DNA of 64,000 nucleotides from an uncultured Granulosicoccaceae bacterium (GTDB lineage: Bacteria; Pseudomonadota; Gammaproteobacteria; Granulosicoccales; Granulosicoccaceae). This document shows, piece by piece, positions 17,148-28,470 of this stretch. A program made the translations under genes and the position numbers. The stretch covers positions 62,001 to 126,000 of the forward strand of contig CALFCF010000030.1 of the NCBI GenBank assembly GCA_937951345.1. The letters run 5' to 3'. Positions within the stretch are counted from its first letter, which is position 1, and each line of letters begins with the position of its first letter. Under the pieces are notes generated by a model that saw nothing but the letters and a program-made list of their open reading frames with translations, did no database searches and had not been told where the DNA came from.

Positions 17148-18347
17148 ATGAATAAAGCTTATCTATGCGCAGGGATTCGTACACCCATTGGGCGATTCGG
17201 TGGTGCGTTATCTTCGCTAAGACCAGATGATTTACTTGCCATTGCTCTGCGGGCACTGCTGAAGAAAGTACCGGCTCTCGATAAAAGTGCGATTGACGAT
17301 GTCATTATCGGCTGTGCAAACCAGGCCGGCGAAGACAATCGTAACGTCGCCCGTATGAGTGCATTGCTGGCTGGTCTGCCGGTAACAGTGCCCGGCTGCA
17401 CACTCAACAGACTATGCGGTTCGGGACTGGATGCGGTGGGCAGCGCCGCTCACGCTGTCAACTCAGGTGCCGCCGATATCGTGATTGCCGGTGGCGTGGA
17501 GAGCATGAGCCGCGCCCCCTTTGTGATGCCCAAGGCAACCAGCGCTTTCTCACGTAACGCAGAAATCTTCGATACCACGATCGGCTGGCGTTTTATCAAT
17601 CCAGCACTGCAAAAACACTATGGCACAGACTCGATGCCGGAGACCGCTGAGAATGTTGCTGCAGATTTCAACATTTCCCGCGAAGACCAGGATCGCTTTG
17701 CCTATCGATCACAGCAGAAAGCACTGACAGCGATCGCAAACGGCAGACTCGCTAAAGAAATAACACCTGTCGCGGTACCGCAACGCAAGGGTGAACCTAT
17801 ACTTGTAGAGACCGACGAGCACCCACGGGATACGTCACTCGAGAAGCTGGCAAGTCTGGCCACACCGTTCAGGCACAATGGTGTCGTTACTGCCGGTAAT
17901 GCGTCCGGTGTCAATGATGGTGCCTGCGCCGCTCTGGTTGCTTCTGAAGCAGCCGTTAACCGTCTCGGACTTGAGCCACTCGCGGAAATTTGCGGCTATC
18001 AGGTAGCGGGTGTTGAACCGCGTATTATGGGTATGGGGCCGGTGCCGGCAACGCGCAAACTTCTGACACGGTTTGAACTGGATGTTAAAGCGCTTGATGT
18101 AATCGAACTCAACGAAGCCTTTGCCGCACAAGCACTCGGCGTTTTGCGGGAGCTGGGTTTGGATGACAATTCACCCAAAGTCAATCCCAACGGTGGCGCC
18201 ATCGCACTCGGCCATCCACTGGGAATGTCCGGCGCACGTATCGCATTGTCAGCAGCAACAGAGTTAAAAGAAACCGGCAAACGCTATGCGCTATGCACCA
18301 TGTGCATTGGCGTCGGTCAGGGTATCGCGTTACTTCTAAAAAGATAG
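17148..18347 (+). CDS. pcaF: 3-oxoadipyl-CoA thiolase-like acetyl-CoA acyltransferase
   Basis: A 399-residue thiolase. The catalytic set is complete: Cys90 in NRLCGSG, His in ALGHPLGMSG and the second Cys in CTMCIGVGQG. The N-terminus (AGIRTPIGRFGGALSSLRPDD) and GCANQAGEDNRNVARM are characteristic of PcaF/PaaJ, which cleave 3-oxoadipyl-CoA to succinyl-CoA and acetyl-CoA in the beta-ketoadipate and phenylacetate pathways. This is odd beside protocatechuate 4,5-cleavage genes, whose route ends in pyruvate and oxaloacetate and needs no thiolase. The enzyme may serve a converging aromatic or dicarboxylic acid pathway. It is the first gene after the palindromic sites and probably heads the transcript with ligA. 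Confidence 0.85.
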   Translation: MNKAYLCAGIRTPIGRFGGALSSLRPDDLLAIALRALLKKVPALDKSAIDDVIIGCANQAGEDNRNVARMSALLAGLPVTVPGCTLNRLCGSGLDAVGSAAHAVNSGAADIVIAGGVESMSRAPFVMPKATSAFSRNAEIFDTTIGWRFINPALQKHYGTDSMPETAENVAADFNISREDQDRFAYRSQQKALTAIANGRLAKEITPVAVPQRKGEPILVETDEHPRDTSLEKLASLATPFRHNGVVTAGNASGVNDGACAALVASEAAVNRLGLEPLAEICGYQVAGVEPRIMGMGPVPATRKLLTRFELDVKALDVIELNEAFAAQALGVLRELGLDDNSPKVNPNGGAIALGHPLGMSGARIALSAATELKETGKRYALCTMCIGVGQGIALLLKR

Positions 18348-18368
18348 AATAGCTTTCAGATTCTATCT
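18342..18368 (+). other. Hairpin between thiolase and ligA genes
   Basis: AGATAGAAT and ATTCTATCT form a perfect 9-bp stem with a 9-nt loop, overlapping the thiolase stop codon. No T-run follows, so it is not a standard terminator. It could limit read-through or protect mRNA ends between thiolase and ligA. Confidence 0.5.
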
Positions 18369-18395
18369 GCCCTGTTATGTATCAGGAATTTCAAA

Positions 18396-20619
<2,224 letters not shown>

Positions 20620-20636
20620 ATAATTACTGGCTTGCA

Positions 20637-21815
20637 GTGAATTCAGAGCAAACACAGGTCGCGATTATCGGCGGTGGTCCATCAGGTCTGTTGCTCGGAC
20701 AACTGCTGCACACGGTCGGCATCGATAACATCGTTGTCGAACGTCAAACCAAAGCGCACGTGTTAGGTAGAATCAGAGCCGGTGTACTCGAGCGCGGCCT
20801 GATCAGTCTGCTCGAGCAGGCAGCGGTTGCAGAAAGAGCGCACGCCGAGGGCGATCCACACGATGGTGTTGTGCTTGGGTTTAACAATCAACACACCCGT
20901 ATCAGCTTCAGTGACCATATTGATAAACCGGTCGTCGTCTACGGTCAGACGGAAGTAACACGTGATCTATACGAGGCGCGTGATAAATGTCAGGGACGAA
21001 CACACTTTTCGGTCGAAGATGTGATCATTAAAGGTCTTGACTCAGATCGACCGGAACTTACATTCAGTATTAACGGCGCAGAACACCTCATAGCGTGCGA
21101 TTATGTCGCCGGGTGCGACGGTTTTCATGGTGTTTCGCGGCACACAATTCCCGCTGACATTCGGCAGGAATATGAAAAAGTCTACCCGTTTGGATGGTTA
21201 GGCATACTGTCGGAAACACCCCCCATTCACGATGAACTGATTTATGCCAATTCCGACAACGGCTTTGCGCTGTGCTCAATGCGCAACAGTAACCTGAGTC
21301 GATACTATGTACAGTGTTCAACAGATGACAATACAGAGCAGTGGTCAGATGACAGATTCTGGCATCAGTTGCAGCAATCAGTCCCGCAGGATTTTCTCTG
21401 CAATTTGCAAACAGGCCCATCAATCGAAAAATCCATCGCCCCACTGCGATCTTTTGTGTGTGAGCCGATGCAATGGCAGCGCCTGTTTCTGTGTGGAGAT
21501 GCTGCGCACATCGTCCCACCTACCGGTGCCAAAGGCTTAAACACCGCAGCATCCGATGTACATTATTTGTTCAATGCGTTGAAAGATTTTTACCAGTCAA
21601 ATAACACAACATCACTTGACCATTACTCACAGCACGCGCTGGCACGTGTATGGAAGGCAGAGCGTTTCAGCTGGTGGATGACACAGTTGTTACATCAGTT
21701 TCCCGAACACACAACGTTTGACAAACGCATGCAACATGCTGAGTTTGAATTATTGCAAACCCAGGTCGAAGCACAGGCCAATCTGGCGGTGAATTATGTT
21801 GGGTTACCGTACTAG
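20637..21815 (+). CDS. pobA: 4-hydroxybenzoate 3-monooxygenase
   Basis: A 392-residue FAD monooxygenase that uses NAD(P)H and O2 to convert 4-hydroxybenzoate to protocatechuate, the substrate of the adjacent LigAB. It shows the FAD motif GGGPSGLLLG near the start, RIRAGVLERG (PobA-type substrate region), the DG loop ACDYVAGCDGFHGVSR, and LFLCGDAAHIVPPTGAKGLN, the second FAD motif. Length equals classic PobA. GTG start 17 nt after ligC; the ribosome site is weak, so expression may depend on upstream translation. PobA sits last in the operon, and no PobR-type regulator or 4-hydroxybenzoate transporter is adjacent. Confidence 0.96.
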   Translation: MNSEQTQVAIIGGGPSGLLLGQLLHTVGIDNIVVERQTKAHVLGRIRAGVLERGLISLLEQAAVAERAHAEGDPHDGVVLGFNNQHTRISFSDHIDKPVVVYGQTEVTRDLYEARDKCQGRTHFSVEDVIIKGLDSDRPELTFSINGAEHLIACDYVAGCDGFHGVSRHTIPADIRQEYEKVYPFGWLGILSETPPIHDELIYANSDNGFALCSMRNSNLSRYYVQCSTDDNTEQWSDDRFWHQLQQSVPQDFLCNLQTGPSIEKSIAPLRSFVCEPMQWQRLFLCGDAAHIVPPTGAKGLNTAASDVHYLFNALKDFYQSNNTTSLDHYSQHALARVWKAERFSWWMTQLLHQFPEHTTFDKRMQHAEFELLQTQVEAQANLAVNYVGLPY

Positions 21816-21904
21816 TGATTGTTTTTGAGTGATAAATCTACGAGCGATTGATATTTGCATCACTACTCGACTGTAATACTAAACATAACTATTTTATTTA
21901 TTTT

Positions 21905-22372
21905 ATGAGCGACAACACAAACAGCAACGTAGTTTCGGTAGAGAAACAGTATGAACTCATGTACACCGATGCAGTGAATGTATCCTATGAGGTTAAACGG
22001 GCGATTTTCGAACTATCAAGATGGGTAGTGACTTTACAAGGTCTTGTTATAGGAACATCGGTGCTGGAGGATGTGGCAATATCATCAATTTTTGTGGCTG
22101 TACCCATACTAATTGGAGTCGCCGGGCTTATTTTAAATATTGGTTTTCAAAAAGAATTGAATAGCCATCGTAGAACTCTTGCTATCCTTCGAAAGGATAT
22201 TGGTGGAGCTGTACAACAGACGCATGCGGAACACATAAACGCACACTATTTCGATGATCGCAAGGTATTCGATTATTGGCGAATAATTAAAAGCGGCCAT
22301 ATGGTCATCATACTTAGCGCCACTCTACTTGCAACATTAATAGTCTGGAATGCCGCAACGATCGCAACCTAG
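21905..22372 (+). CDS. Small membrane protein of unknown function
   Basis: Not recognised. From the ATG at 21905 it has 155 residues. An N-terminal hydrophilic helix (VEKQYELMYTDAVNVSYEVK) precedes two adjacent membrane helices, then a loop of about 50 residues (RRTLAILRKDIGG, HYFDDRKVFDYWR) and a third helix at the C-terminus. The gene is visibly more AT-rich than its neighbours, with codons such as ATA, TTA and AAA frequent, and it lacks a Shine-Dalgarno sequence, both suggesting later acquisition. An upstream start at 21848 would add an unlikely hydrophobic leader. It sits alone between pobA and a convergent dehydrogenase gene. Confidence 0.65.
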   Translation: MSDNTNSNVVSVEKQYELMYTDAVNVSYEVKRAIFELSRWVVTLQGLVIGTSVLEDVAISSIFVAVPILIGVAGLILNIGFQKELNSHRRTLAILRKDIGGAVQQTHAEHINAHYFDDRKVFDYWRIIKSGHMVIILSATLLATLIVWNAATIAT

Positions 22373-22468
22373 TATTTATTACCGGGTTAGCTGCGCTGCT
22401 CGACCGCCACACGCCTTGTTTGAGCGCACAATTTCAATTTAGAGATGACTTTTACGAACCTTTACAAA

Positions 22469-23350
22469 TCAAGGTAATTCCAAACCCGAATCTCGCGCAT
22501 AAACTTTCGCAACTGCCGCATCATCTTCATGACCAAATCCGGCATCTGCCGCAGTGACAAATTGTTTTAGTGCCGCTCTGGCAATCGGTGCGTCGAAATT
22601 CGCGCTCTCAGCGATATCCAGCACAATGCCCAGATCTTTTGGCCAGATGTTCACCGAGCTATGTGGCGTGTAATCCCCTGCCACAATATGCGGCGCACGG
22701 TTCTCCAGCATCCAGCTTGTTCCCGCACACTGACTGATAACTTCCAGGAATTTCTCTGGTGTCACACCCTGGGTCATACCGAATGTCAGTGCTTCGGCCA
22801 TGGTCGCTATGTGAACACCGGCGAGCAATTGATTAACGGCTTTCATTGCACTGCCAGCACCAGCGGTACACCCAAGTTTAAAAACAGTCTCGGCTATGCT
22901 GTCCATTACCGGCTGTAGTGCGGCAAAGGCATCCGGTGTACCTGACGCCATGACTGACAGTTTGCCTTCTGCAGCTTTTAACGAGCCACCCGATATGGGT
23001 GCATCCAGATAGTGAATATCGCGCTCGTTACACCGCTTCTCAGCACTGCGGGCAAAGTCAGGTGGTACCGTCGCACAGCTCATCACCACAGCACCTGCTC
23101 GAAGTTGCGCGACGATGCCCTGCTCACCAAACAACACGTCTTCTGTCTGTGCGGCATTCAACACAACCGAAATCACAACCTCGATAGCATCGGCGGAATC
23201 AGCGACCGGGCTTGATTCGCCCCCTTCTGCGATAAATCGATTTACCGCTTCGAGGTTGATATCGACGCCCCAAACCTGATGCCCTCCCCGCAGAGCTGAC
23301 GCTGCAACGCCATATCCCATGGACCCCAAGCCATAAACCAATACTTTCAT
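22469..23350 (-). CDS. NAD-dependent 3-hydroxyacid dehydrogenase, LtnD-like
   Basis: A 293-residue beta-hydroxyacid dehydrogenase. GLGSMGYGVA at residues 7-16 is the Rossmann loop; DAPISGGSLKAAEGKL is the substrate-binding signature; and the catalytic Lys lies in GAGSAMKAVNQLLAG. SWMLENRAPHIVAGDY and SSVNIWPKDLGIV are typical of the L-threonate dehydrogenase (LtnD) branch, which oxidises C4 acid sugars at C2, rather than of 3-hydroxyisobutyrate dehydrogenase. The otnK, otnC and otnI partners of the known pathway are absent, so the substrate is uncertain. Good ribosome site (GAGGG). Last gene of a four-gene operon with tadA, a CoA-transferase and a small membrane protein. Confidence 0.88.
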   Translation of the reverse strand: MKVLVYGLGSMGYGVAASALRGGHQVWGVDINLEAVNRFIAEGGESSPVADSADAIEVVISVVLNAAQTEDVLFGEQGIVAQLRAGAVVMSCATVPPDFARSAEKRCNERDIHYLDAPISGGSLKAAEGKLSVMASGTPDAFAALQPVMDSIAETVFKLGCTAGAGSAMKAVNQLLAGVHIATMAEALTFGMTQGVTPEKFLEVISQCAGTSWMLENRAPHIVAGDYTPHSSVNIWPKDLGIVLDIAESANFDAPIARAALKQFVTAADAGFGHEDDAAVAKVYARDSGLELP

Positions 23351-23377
23351 AAACGCCCTCTTTGAGGAAAAGAAAGA

Positions 23378-23785
23378 CTAACCGCCGAAGGTTAAATCGC
23401 GTTTGGCAGTGGAAATGGTTACCGTAAACCCGACAATGACATCCATCAATGATGTGATCGCCAATATCAGAAAAGTTGCGTTGCCCACAGCGTCAACCAC
23501 CAGGTATTCAATCAAAAATACAACAAACACGAGCAATGATAATGAATGATCCACAATCGACAAAACAGAGGTGCGTGTTGCTTTGAATGTTTCGATGTAA
23601 AGAAAAATCAGACCAGCGATAATTAGTAAATCACTGACCGTCACAATCGTGCGCGCACCCGAGGGCAAACCAAATTCCGCAAGAATGATGTTAGTCATGG
23701 GCTGTCCCGGAGCACCGCCCAACATCACAACATTAGCCGCGATCAACAGATAAACGAACAGCGGAATGGATATGAATAGTCTCAT
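23378..23785 (-). CDS. Small four-helix membrane protein
   Basis: Not recognised. The 135-residue protein is largely hydrophobic with about four membrane helices, the first near the N-terminus (ISIPLFVYLLIAANVVML) and the others at about 45-65, 75-98 and 103-125. Between helices 1 and 2 is a loop with GGAPGQPMTNIIL, and the C-terminus is short and cytoplasmic-like (STAKRDLTFGG). It lies 27 nt from both neighbours on the same strand, between the CoA-transferase and the LtnD-like dehydrogenase. This tight packing indicates co-expression. No transport or enzyme motif is visible. Confidence 0.75.
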   Translation of the reverse strand: MRLFISIPLFVYLLIAANVVMLGGAPGQPMTNIILAEFGLPSGARTIVTVSDLLIIAGLIFLYIETFKATRTSVLSIVDHSLSLLVFVVFLIEYLVVDAVGNATFLILAITSLMDVIVGFTVTISTAKRDLTFGG

Positions 23786-23812
23786 AACAGTCTCAATGTA
23801 CGGAAAGAGGGT

Positions 23813-25102
23813 TCAGGCTGAACCTGCATGATCTGATGCCAGTACGGCACCACTGGCCAACAACTGTGTTATTTCCTGTTCACTATAGTTGCATTCTGTC
23901 AGTACCTCACGACTATGCTGACCAAGCAACGGTGCCGCCCGTTTAACCTGCGTAGGTGTTTCGTGAAATTTTACCGGCGTGCCAAGTGTATCGACGTGAC
24001 CTGCAGTCGGGTGCTCCACTGATGTGACCATTTTTCGCGATAATACCTGTGGATCCTGATGCATTTCAGGTATCGTCAATACCGGGCCAGCCGGAAAACC
24101 GGCATCATTCAGGCAAGTCACCCACTCATCCGTGGAGCGCGCTCGAAAATACGTTTCCAGCAGATTGATTAATTCAAGCCGGTGTTTCATACGCGATGCG
24201 TTGTCGGCGAACCGCACATCGTTGGATAGTTCAGTTGCGCCAATCACCTCAAGTAACTTTTCCCAGTTGCGTTGATTGGCCGCACCGATATTGATGTAAC
24301 CATCCCGGGTTTTTATCGCCTGATAAGGCGCGTTAAGCGGGTGTGCCGAGCCAAGTGGTTGCGGTGTTTCATCACTGGCCAGAGCAATTGCGGATTGCCA
24401 GTAAGTCAAAGAGATAGCCGCTTCAAAAAGGGATGTATCGACCCGGTTACCATGGCCCGATTTTAAGCGACTGGCATAGGCCGCACTGGCACCCATCGCT
24501 GCAAGAATGCCGGCAGTGATATCAGATACCGGTGGACCGACTTTCACAGGTTCAGGCGTGACTTCGCCGTCAGCCGTTGCGCTTGCGTGATCCGGGCCTG
24601 TGATAGACATTAACCCGGACATGCCCTGCGCGATCAGATCAAATCCACCACGCTCACGATAGGGTCCGGTTCGTCCAAAACCTGAGATTTCGCAATACAC
24701 TAATGCCGGATTAATCGCTTTAAGTTGGGCATAGTCAAGACCCAGCTTTTGCATCGTGTCATGGCGGTAGTTTTCAATCAGAATGTCGGCATCTTTAACC
24801 AGACGCAGTAACACCTCGCGCCCGGATTTATGTTTAAGATCAATGGCGATACCACGCTTGTTGCGATTCATCATCATAAAGGCTGCTGATTCGCCGTTAA
24901 TTTGCGGCGGCAGAAAACGACGCGTGTCATCGCCACCATTAGCCTTCTCGACTTTTATAACATCTGCCCCCATATCGGCGAGCATTAACCCGCAGACAGG
25001 CCCTGCCATGATGTGCGCAAGCTCAAGGACACGGACGCCGGCAAGCGGGCCAGCGCCAATCGATGATACCTGTTGCGTGTTTTCGGACTTGTCAGCAGTC
25101 AC
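23813..25102 (-). CDS. CaiB/BaiF family (class III) CoA-transferase
   Basis: A class III CoA-transferase of about 429 residues from the GTG at 25102. The GTG is preceded by GGAGG with 9-nt spacing and overlaps the end of tadA by 11 nt; the frame is also open to 25153. GVRVLELAHIMAGPVCGLMLADMGADVIKVE is the family's N-terminal signature (shown here in part: LADMGADVIKVE). The catalytic Asp is expected in the FDLIAQGMSGLMS region, about residue 170. These enzymes move CoA between carboxylic acids, for example formyl-CoA:oxalate or succinyl-CoA:acyl groups. Together with the LtnD-like dehydrogenase it suggests use of a hydroxy-acid as CoA ester. The donor and acceptor are unknown. Confidence 0.9.
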   Translation of the reverse strand: MTADKSENTQQVSSIGAGPLAGVRVLELAHIMAGPVCGLMLADMGADVIKVEKANGGDDTRRFLPPQINGESAAFMMMNRNKRGIAIDLKHKSGREVLLRLVKDADILIENYRHDTMQKLGLDYAQLKAINPALVYCEISGFGRTGPYRERGGFDLIAQGMSGLMSITGPDHASATADGEVTPEPVKVGPPVSDITAGILAAMGASAAYASRLKSGHGNRVDTSLFEAAISLTYWQSAIALASDETPQPLGSAHPLNAPYQAIKTRDGYINIGAANQRNWEKLLEVIGATELSNDVRFADNASRMKHRLELINLLETYFRARSTDEWVTCLNDAGFPAGPVLTIPEMHQDPQVLSRKMVTSVEHPTAGHVDTLGTPVKFHETPTQVKRAAPLLGQHSREVLTECNYSEQEITQLLASGAVLASDHAGSA

Positions 25103-25607
25103 TTGATGATCCCTCCGATATTCCTGCACGTGCCGGGGCACGACGCGCTTCAAAAAATCTTTTCATCAACGCAGCACTTTGTTCCGCCAGTACACCGCCG
25201 GTCACAGAAAAATGATGATTGTGTTGCGGTGCCTCTGCGAGTTGAAATGCACTGTTAATTGCGCCGGTACGCGGTTCGCCGGCACCGTATACCAGTCGCT
25301 CTATTCTTGCATGAACCATCGCCCCAACGCACATGCAGCAGGGTTCCAGCGTCACGTAAAGGGTACACCCGACGAGTCTTGGGGATTGTTGTAGCTCTGC
25401 AGCACGACGCAGTGCAAGTACTTCCGCGTGACCTGCCGGATCGCAATTGGTGTAGGTTTGATTGTGGCAACTGACCACAGCGATGCCATTGGCCACCACT
25501 AGGGCGCCAACCGGTACCTCGTCGCGTTCAGATGCGAGCTGCGCCTGGTCCAATGCGAGGCGCATGAAGTGGATGTCTGTCTCTGAAGGAGCGTCTGTCC
25601 CTTGCAT
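25092..25607 (-). CDS. tadA: tRNA-specific adenosine deaminase
   Basis: TadA converts adenosine 34 of tRNA-Arg(ACG) to inosine. The 171-residue protein shows the zinc deaminase signature HAEVLALRRA (zinc His and catalytic Glu) and EPCCMCVGAM (two zinc Cys). FMRLALDQAQLA and VPVGALVV at the start, and ARIERLVYGAGEPRTGA, are typical of TadA. The first ATG at 25607 directly follows an in-frame GTG. It is the first gene of the operon with the CoA-transferase, an unusual location for a housekeeping gene. The C-terminal tail beyond the fold overlaps the CoA-transferase start. Confidence 0.94.
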   Translation of the reverse strand: MQGTDAPSETDIHFMRLALDQAQLASERDEVPVGALVVANGIAVVSCHNQTYTNCDPAGHAEVLALRRAAELQQSPRLVGCTLYVTLEPCCMCVGAMVHARIERLVYGAGEPRTGAINSAFQLAEAPQHNHHFSVTGGVLAEQSAALMKRFFEARRAPARAGISEGSSSDC

Positions 25608-25707
25608 CACAGCACCCTGCTTTCAACAAAGAAACGGAGTTGTTGGTGATTGTGCAATCGGGTGTCAGCAGCTGTTACATACTGCGTCTGCCCGACTGTC
25701 AGTTGAA

Positions 25708-25782
25708 ACGAAAAGCGTGAAAACAATGCACGTAAAAAAAATACATGCAAAAACAATACGCGTGAGAACAATACGCGTGAAA
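25708..25782. repeat. Five degenerate 15-bp tandem units
   Basis: Five units of about 15 bp run together in the pnp-tadA gap. The last two are nearly identical (ACAATACGCGTGAGA and ACAATACGCGTGAAA) and the earlier three are diverged. The 80-codon minus-strand frame through them encodes a repeating FSRVL-like pattern and is not considered a gene. Confidence 0.85.
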
Positions 25783-25827
25783 AAGAGAGAGAATCTACCG
25801 GGCGGTCGCATCGGGTGCAACCGCCGG
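25779..25827 (-). terminator. Probable intrinsic terminator after pnp
   Basis: Reading the minus strand, a 12-bp GC-rich stem (CCGGCGGTTGCA with its complement, one bulged C, 5-nt loop CCCGA) is followed about 5 nt later by a pyrimidine-rich run with TTTTT. It begins about 30 nt after the pnp stop. It would end the rpsO-pnp transcript before tadA. Confidence 0.6.
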
Positions 25828-25856
25828 CTTTCGCTCCGGAATCGTTCAACCGGTGA

Positions 25857-27962
25857 TCAGCTTTCTACAACCGCTTCAGATTCTTCTACTGCTTTCATGC
25901 TCAGTCTGATACGTCCCTGCTTGTCGACTTCAAGTACTTTAACCTTGACTGTCTGACCTTCAGAGAGCTCGTCCGCGACGTTCTCAACGCGCTCATTGGA
26001 TATCTGGGAGATGTGCACAAGACCATCTTTGCCGGGCAGGATGTTCACAAAGGCACCGAAGTCCATAATTTTCTGCACGCGCCCCACATAGACTGTACCG
26101 ACTTCAACGTCTGCCGTTATCAGTTCGATTCGACGCTTGGCTTCTTCGCCAGCTTCGCGATCAGCAGACGCAATTTTTATCACCCCGTCATCACCGATAT
26201 CGATTGTCGCACCGGTCTCTTCGGTCAGTGCACGAATTACAGCACCACCTTTACCGATAACGGCAGCGATTTTTTCCGGGTGGATTTTTACTGTGATAAA
26301 GCGTGGCGCATGTTCTGACAGATCATCCCGCGGTGCACTGATCGCCTTAGCCATCTCACCGAGTATAAAGAGGCGACCTTCACGAGCCTGGCCGAGTGCA
26401 GTCTCCATGATCTCACGCGTGATACCGTCAATCTTGATATCCATTTGCAGTGCCGTGACACCTGACTCCGTGCCAGCCACTTTAAAGTCCATGTCACCCA
26501 GATGATCCTCGTCACCAAGAATATCTGACAGTACTGCATGTCCACTGTCTTCCTTGATAAGTCCCATCGCGATACCCGCAACTGGTGCTTTCAAGGGTAC
26601 ACCGGCATCCATCAGCGCCAGGCTGGTGCCACAGACACTTGCCATTGAGCTGGAGCCATTGGATTCAGTGATTTCTGAAACAACACGAATAACATAAGGA
26701 AATACATCTTCGTCCGGCATGACGGCTTGAACGCCACGCTTCGCCAGTTTGCCGTGGCCTATTTCGCGTCGTTTCGGGGAACCGACAAAACCGGTTTCAC
26801 CAACACAGTACGGAGGGAAGTTGTAGTGCAGCATGAATGGCATACGCGATTCACCAATCAACCCATCGACGATCTGTGCATCGCGTGTTGTACCAAGGGT
26901 AGCCGTAACGATGGCCTGCGTTTCACCGCGGGTAAACACAGCTGAACCGTGCGTTCGCGGCAATACGCCGGTGTGTACACTGATCGGTCGCACAGTGTTT
27001 GTCTCGCGTCCGTCGATACGCTTCTCACCAGCGATGACGCGGCCACGGACAATACTTTTTTCAAGCTTGGAGAATGCACCCTGGACGTCCTCCGCCGAGT
27101 AACCACCATCGTCATCACTCGCCAACGCTGCGACAGCTGCATCGCGGGCAGCACCCACTGCTTCGTAACGTGCCTGCTTTTCCGCAATGGTGTAAGCCTG
27201 CTCGAGCGCTGATCTGGCTTGTGAGTCAACTGCCGCTTTCAGCGACTGATTCTCAGCCGGTGGCTGCCAATCCCAGGCCGGTGCATTGACTTCTGCCGCC
27301 AGCTCTTTTATCGCTGTGATCGCGCTTTGCATTTGTTCGTGACCGAACATCACGGCATCGAGCATTACCTGCTCGCTCAACATTTTGGCTTCAGACTCAA
27401 CCATCAGTACCGCGCCATCAGTACCCGCGACCACCAGGTCAAGATCAGACTCTGCCATCTGTGAGACAGTCGGGTTGAGCAGGTACTGGCCATCGACGTA
27501 ACCGACTTTGGCCGCACCGATCGGGCCGGCGAACGGCACACCGGAAATCGCGAGAGCAGCAGATGCGCCGAGCAGCGCGATAATATCTGCCTCACATTCC
27601 GGATCTATCGACATTACCGTTGCAATAATCTGGACTTCATTGACAAAGCCCTTGGGAAAGAGTGGGCGCAACGGCCGGTCGATGAGACGGCAGATCAGTG
27701 TTTCTGACTCGCTCGGTCGACCTTCACGCTTGAAAAAACCGCCCGGAATCTTGCCCGCTGCATAGGTCTTTTCCTGATAGTTGATCGTTAGCGGGAAAAA
27801 GTCCTGCCCGGGTTTCGCCTCCTTGCGCGCCACAGCAGTTACCAGAACCACTGTGTCCCCCATGCTGGCTACAACCGCAGCGTTAGCTTGTCGTGCTATT
27901 TCACCGGTGCGAAAGGTTACTGTCTTATCGCCGTATTGAAAGGTTTTTGTATGTGCAGTCAC
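25857..27962 (-). CDS. pnp: Polyribonucleotide nucleotidyltransferase (PNPase)
   Basis: PNPase degrades RNA 3'-to-5' with phosphate and is a degradosome component. From the GTG at 27962 it has 701 residues, the usual length. Two RNase PH domains flank a helical linker; [25 protein letters not shown] and [12 protein letters not shown] belong to the first, and [15 protein letters not shown] and the catalytic block with [18 protein letters not shown] to the second. A KH domain ([20 protein letters not shown]) and an S1 domain ([19 protein letters not shown]) follow. GAGGA is 6 nt before the GTG but directly abuts an upstream ATG (27968), which favours the GTG. It is downstream of rpsO as in E. 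coli, with a structured leader. Confidence 0.97.
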   Translation of the reverse strand: MTAHTKTFQYGDKTVTFRTGEIARQANAAVVASMGDTVVLVTAVARKEAKPGQDFFPLTINYQEKTYAAGKIPGGFFKREGRPSESETLICRLIDRPLRPLFPKGFVNEVQIIATVMSIDPECEADIIALLGASAALAISGVPFAGPIGAAKVGYVDGQYLLNPTVSQMAESDLDLVVAGTDGAVLMVESEAKMLSEQVMLDAVMFGHEQMQSAITAIKELAAEVNAPAWDWQPPAENQSLKAAVDSQARSALEQAYTIAEKQARYEAVGAARDAAVAALASDDDGGYSAEDVQGAFSKLEKSIVRGRVIAGEKRIDGRETNTVRPISVHTGVLPRTHGSAVFTRGETQAIVTATLGTTRDAQIVDGLIGESRMPFMLHYNFPPYCVGETGFVGSPKRREIGHGKLAKRGVQAVMPDEDVFPYVIRVVSEITESNGSSSMASVCGTSLALMDAGVPLKAPVAGIAMGLIKEDSGHAVLSDILGDEDHLGDMDFKVAGTESGVTALQMDIKIDGITREIMETALGQAREGRLFILGEMAKAISAPRDDLSEHAPRFITVKIHPEKIAAVIGKGGAVIRALTEETGATIDIGDDGVIKIASADREAGEEAKRRIELITADVEVGTVYVGRVQKIMDFGAFVNILPGKDGLVHISQISNERVENVADELSEGQTVKVKVLEVDKQGRIRLSMKAVEESEAVVES

Positions 27963-28066
27963 GAACATTCCTCGTTTGTACAACAGACGCACCTGTGCGC
28001 GCATGTTGCTGCAGGCCCAGCCTGCATTGATTGTTTAGTGGGTGATTGATCGATGGTACTCGATAG

Positions 28067-28090
28067 TGCCTGCCGCACTGGCGGCAGACA
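28067..28090 (-). promoter_or_regulatory. Hairpin in the pnp leader
   Basis: A perfect CTGCCGC/GCGGCAG stem with loop CAGT, extended by three more pairs (one G-U) to 10 bp, lies about 105 nt upstream of the pnp start in the rpsO-pnp gap. In E. coli the equivalent leader forms a hairpin cut by RNase III, the basis of PNPase autoregulation. The position fits that role; the processing itself is inferred. Confidence 0.5.
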
Positions 28091-28197
28091 ATAGCCTGAA
28101 CAACTGTCGTTGCGATTGTTCATATCCTTCATGCTAATGCCGATTGCGCAGTTGCCGGTCATGTGTGGTCCAGCTATAACCGGTAACCGGCGCTGCG

Positions 28198-28470
28198 TCA
28201 GCGTCGCAATCCAAGGCGCTTTATCAGATTCTGATAGCGCTCCACATCCTTCTTTCTCAGGTAATCAAGTAGCTTGCGCCGCTGATTTACCATTCTGAGC
28301 AGGCCCCGCCGGGAATGATGGTCGTGCTTATGTTGCTTGAAGTGGTCGGTCAAGTGAGTGATTCTGGCGGACAACAATGCTACTTGTACTTCCGGTGACC
28401 CCGTGTCCGAGGAGTCGAGCTGGTGATCTTTAACGATCTCAGCTTTCTGTTCTGCACTTAAACAAGACAT
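28198..28470 (-). CDS. rpsO: 30S ribosomal protein S15
   Basis: S15 binds the central domain of 16S rRNA early in 30S assembly. The 90-residue length is standard. [37 protein letters not shown] (in parts: [25 protein letters not shown]) and the C-terminal [17 protein letters not shown] are family-diagnostic. Located between truB and pnp as in E. coli, where S15 also represses its own translation through a leader pseudoknot. A 401-nt upstream gap here leaves room for an own promoter. Confidence 0.98.
   Translation of the reverse strand: MSCLSAEQKAEIVKDHQLDSSDTGSPEVQVALLSARITHLTDHFKQHKHDHHSRRGLLRMVNQRRKLLDYLRKKDVERYQNLIKRLGLRR

Noticed and set aside
25607-25849. 80-codon minus-strand frame between pnp and tadA
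   Set aside because: It is created by 15-bp repeats and overlaps the pnp terminator hairpin; no ribosome site.
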